Shown one piece after another: positions 13,768-14,067 of a stretch of DNA of 14,067 nt. The DNA lies in NCBI GenBank assembly GCA_949292445.1, contig CASEZU010000107.1, forward strand, positions 1 through 14,067, given 5' to 3'. The notes below the pieces were generated by a model that was given only the letters and a program-made list of their open reading frames with translations, searched no databases and was not told where the DNA came from. Both the position numbers and the translations under genes were made by a program. Each line of letters opens with the position of its first letter. Position 1 is the stretch's first letter. This stretch comes from an uncultured Spirochaetales bacterium. Lineage in GTDB: Bacteria > Spirochaetota > Spirochaetia > Sphaerochaetales > Sphaerochaetaceae.

Positions 13768-13944
13768 GTTTTCAGCCGGCGAGAAGCCTTTTTTCGGATG
13801 ATCCGCACTTTTCATGTGCAGCCTTCCTGTATTTTCGCAGCAGCGGAATCTTTTGAGGGCCTGCATACACCTCTCCCGTATGCGCGATGCGCGTGCATCG
13901 GTAAGGGGCTTCTGCCATGCTGCAGGAATCATATCGTTTCAGTA
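13768..13944. other. Intergenic stretch between divergent genes, with two adjacent hairpins
   Basis: I see no convincing gene here; the short frames on both strands lack start signals or family similarity and run through promoter elements. The only structure is a pair of adjacent perfect 6-bp stems: GCATAC/GTATGC (13863-13868 with 13878-13883) and CGATGC/GCATCG (13885-13890 with 13895-13900). Neither is followed by a T-run on either strand. Confidence 0.4.
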
Positions 13945-13973
13945 TTGACTTAGATTCATCCTTTGGCTAATAT
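13945..13973 (+). promoter_or_regulatory. Sigma-70-type promoter for the gene entering at the right edge
   Basis: TTGACT (13945-13950) and TAATAT (13968-13973) are separated by exactly 17 bp, each one base off consensus. Transcription would start near 13980, leaving a leader of about 83 nt before the ATG at 14063. Confidence 0.65.
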
Positions 13974-14062
13974 GAACCGACGGTAGCTGATAGCATGGAG
14001 GGGGAAGTGTCCCTTCGTCTGTCCGTGAATGCGTAAAAAACGGCAATGCCGAGGAGATAAAA

Positions 14063-14067
14063 ATGGC
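14063..14067 (+). CDS. Start of a plus-strand gene cut by the window edge
   Basis: Only ATG and two more bases are visible. A strong ribosome site, GAGGAG (14051-14056), lies 6 nt upstream, and a near-consensus promoter is in front. A short CGGC/GCCG hairpin (14041-14051) touches the ribosome site. The product cannot be named; its divergence from the GntP operon makes a co-regulated gene or regulator possible. Confidence 0.45.

Noticed and set aside
13708..13932. A 74-codon minus-strand frame upstream of the GntP gene
   Set aside because: It runs through the GntP promoter and ends at its ribosome site, has no good ribosome site of its own and shows no recognisable domain.
13995..14036. A 13-residue open frame in the leader of the right-edge gene (possible leader peptide)
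   Set aside because: It has no convincing ribosome site, no run of regulatory codons, and no alternative terminator pair follows it.
1..14067. CRISPR arrays, tRNA or rRNA genes, insertion sequences, attachment sites
   Set aside because: I saw no regularly spaced repeats, no cloverleaf with a TTC-type arm, no transposase or integrase frame, and no terminal repeats or target duplications.

Overview
The window reads as chromosomal DNA of a carbohydrate-using, probably anaerobic, diderm bacterium. The substrate-binding protein of the ABC transporter has a cleavable Sec signal (VFA before QGG) and no good lipobox, which suits a periplasm better than a Gram-positive envelope. A YesM/YesN-type two-component pair beside an ABC sugar importer is common in Spirochaetota (Sphaerochaeta-like) and in Clostridia. 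I lean to Spirochaetota with modest confidence; no rRNA, tRNA or marker gene fixes the taxonomy.

Layout. (i) 2-409: C-terminal end of an unidentified membrane protein. 467-1588: a PLP-dependent class I/II aminotransferase, followed by a small hairpin. (ii) 1589-1845: a regulatory gap with repeats and a long inverted repeat. (iii) 1846-9623, plus strand: a tightly packed operon with two MalF/MalG-type permeases, a solute-binding protein, a strong intercistronic hairpin, a YesM-type sensor histidine kinase, a cytoplasmic calcium-loop (FG-GAP/VCBS-like) propeller protein, and a YesN-type response regulator with an AraC DNA-binding domain. The last three overlap by 8 and 1 nt. No ABC ATPase is encoded here. 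(iv) 9679-10017: a KdgF-like cupin with its own promoter, ending in a bidirectional terminator. (v) 13698 down to 10048, minus strand: a GntP-family permease and a glycerate kinase, then a terminator, then lrgA-lrgB from an apparently leaderless promoter. (vi) 13699-14062: a divergent intergenic region with promoters in both directions and the start codon of a plus-strand gene at the window edge.

How it may fit together (inference). The permeases, binding protein and two-component genes resemble the yesMN/yesOPQ arrangement used by Bacillus for rhamnogalacturonan oligosaccharides. KdgF acts on 4,5-unsaturated uronates released from pectin or alginate. Glycerate kinase and a GntP permease belong to organic-acid and aldarate catabolism. 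LrgAB-family proteins are known to move pyruvate, and in plants glycolate/glycerate. The window may therefore be a uronate/organic-acid utilisation neighbourhood. Its two least ordinary parts are the propeller protein inserted between kinase and regulator, and LrgAB beside glycerate kinase.
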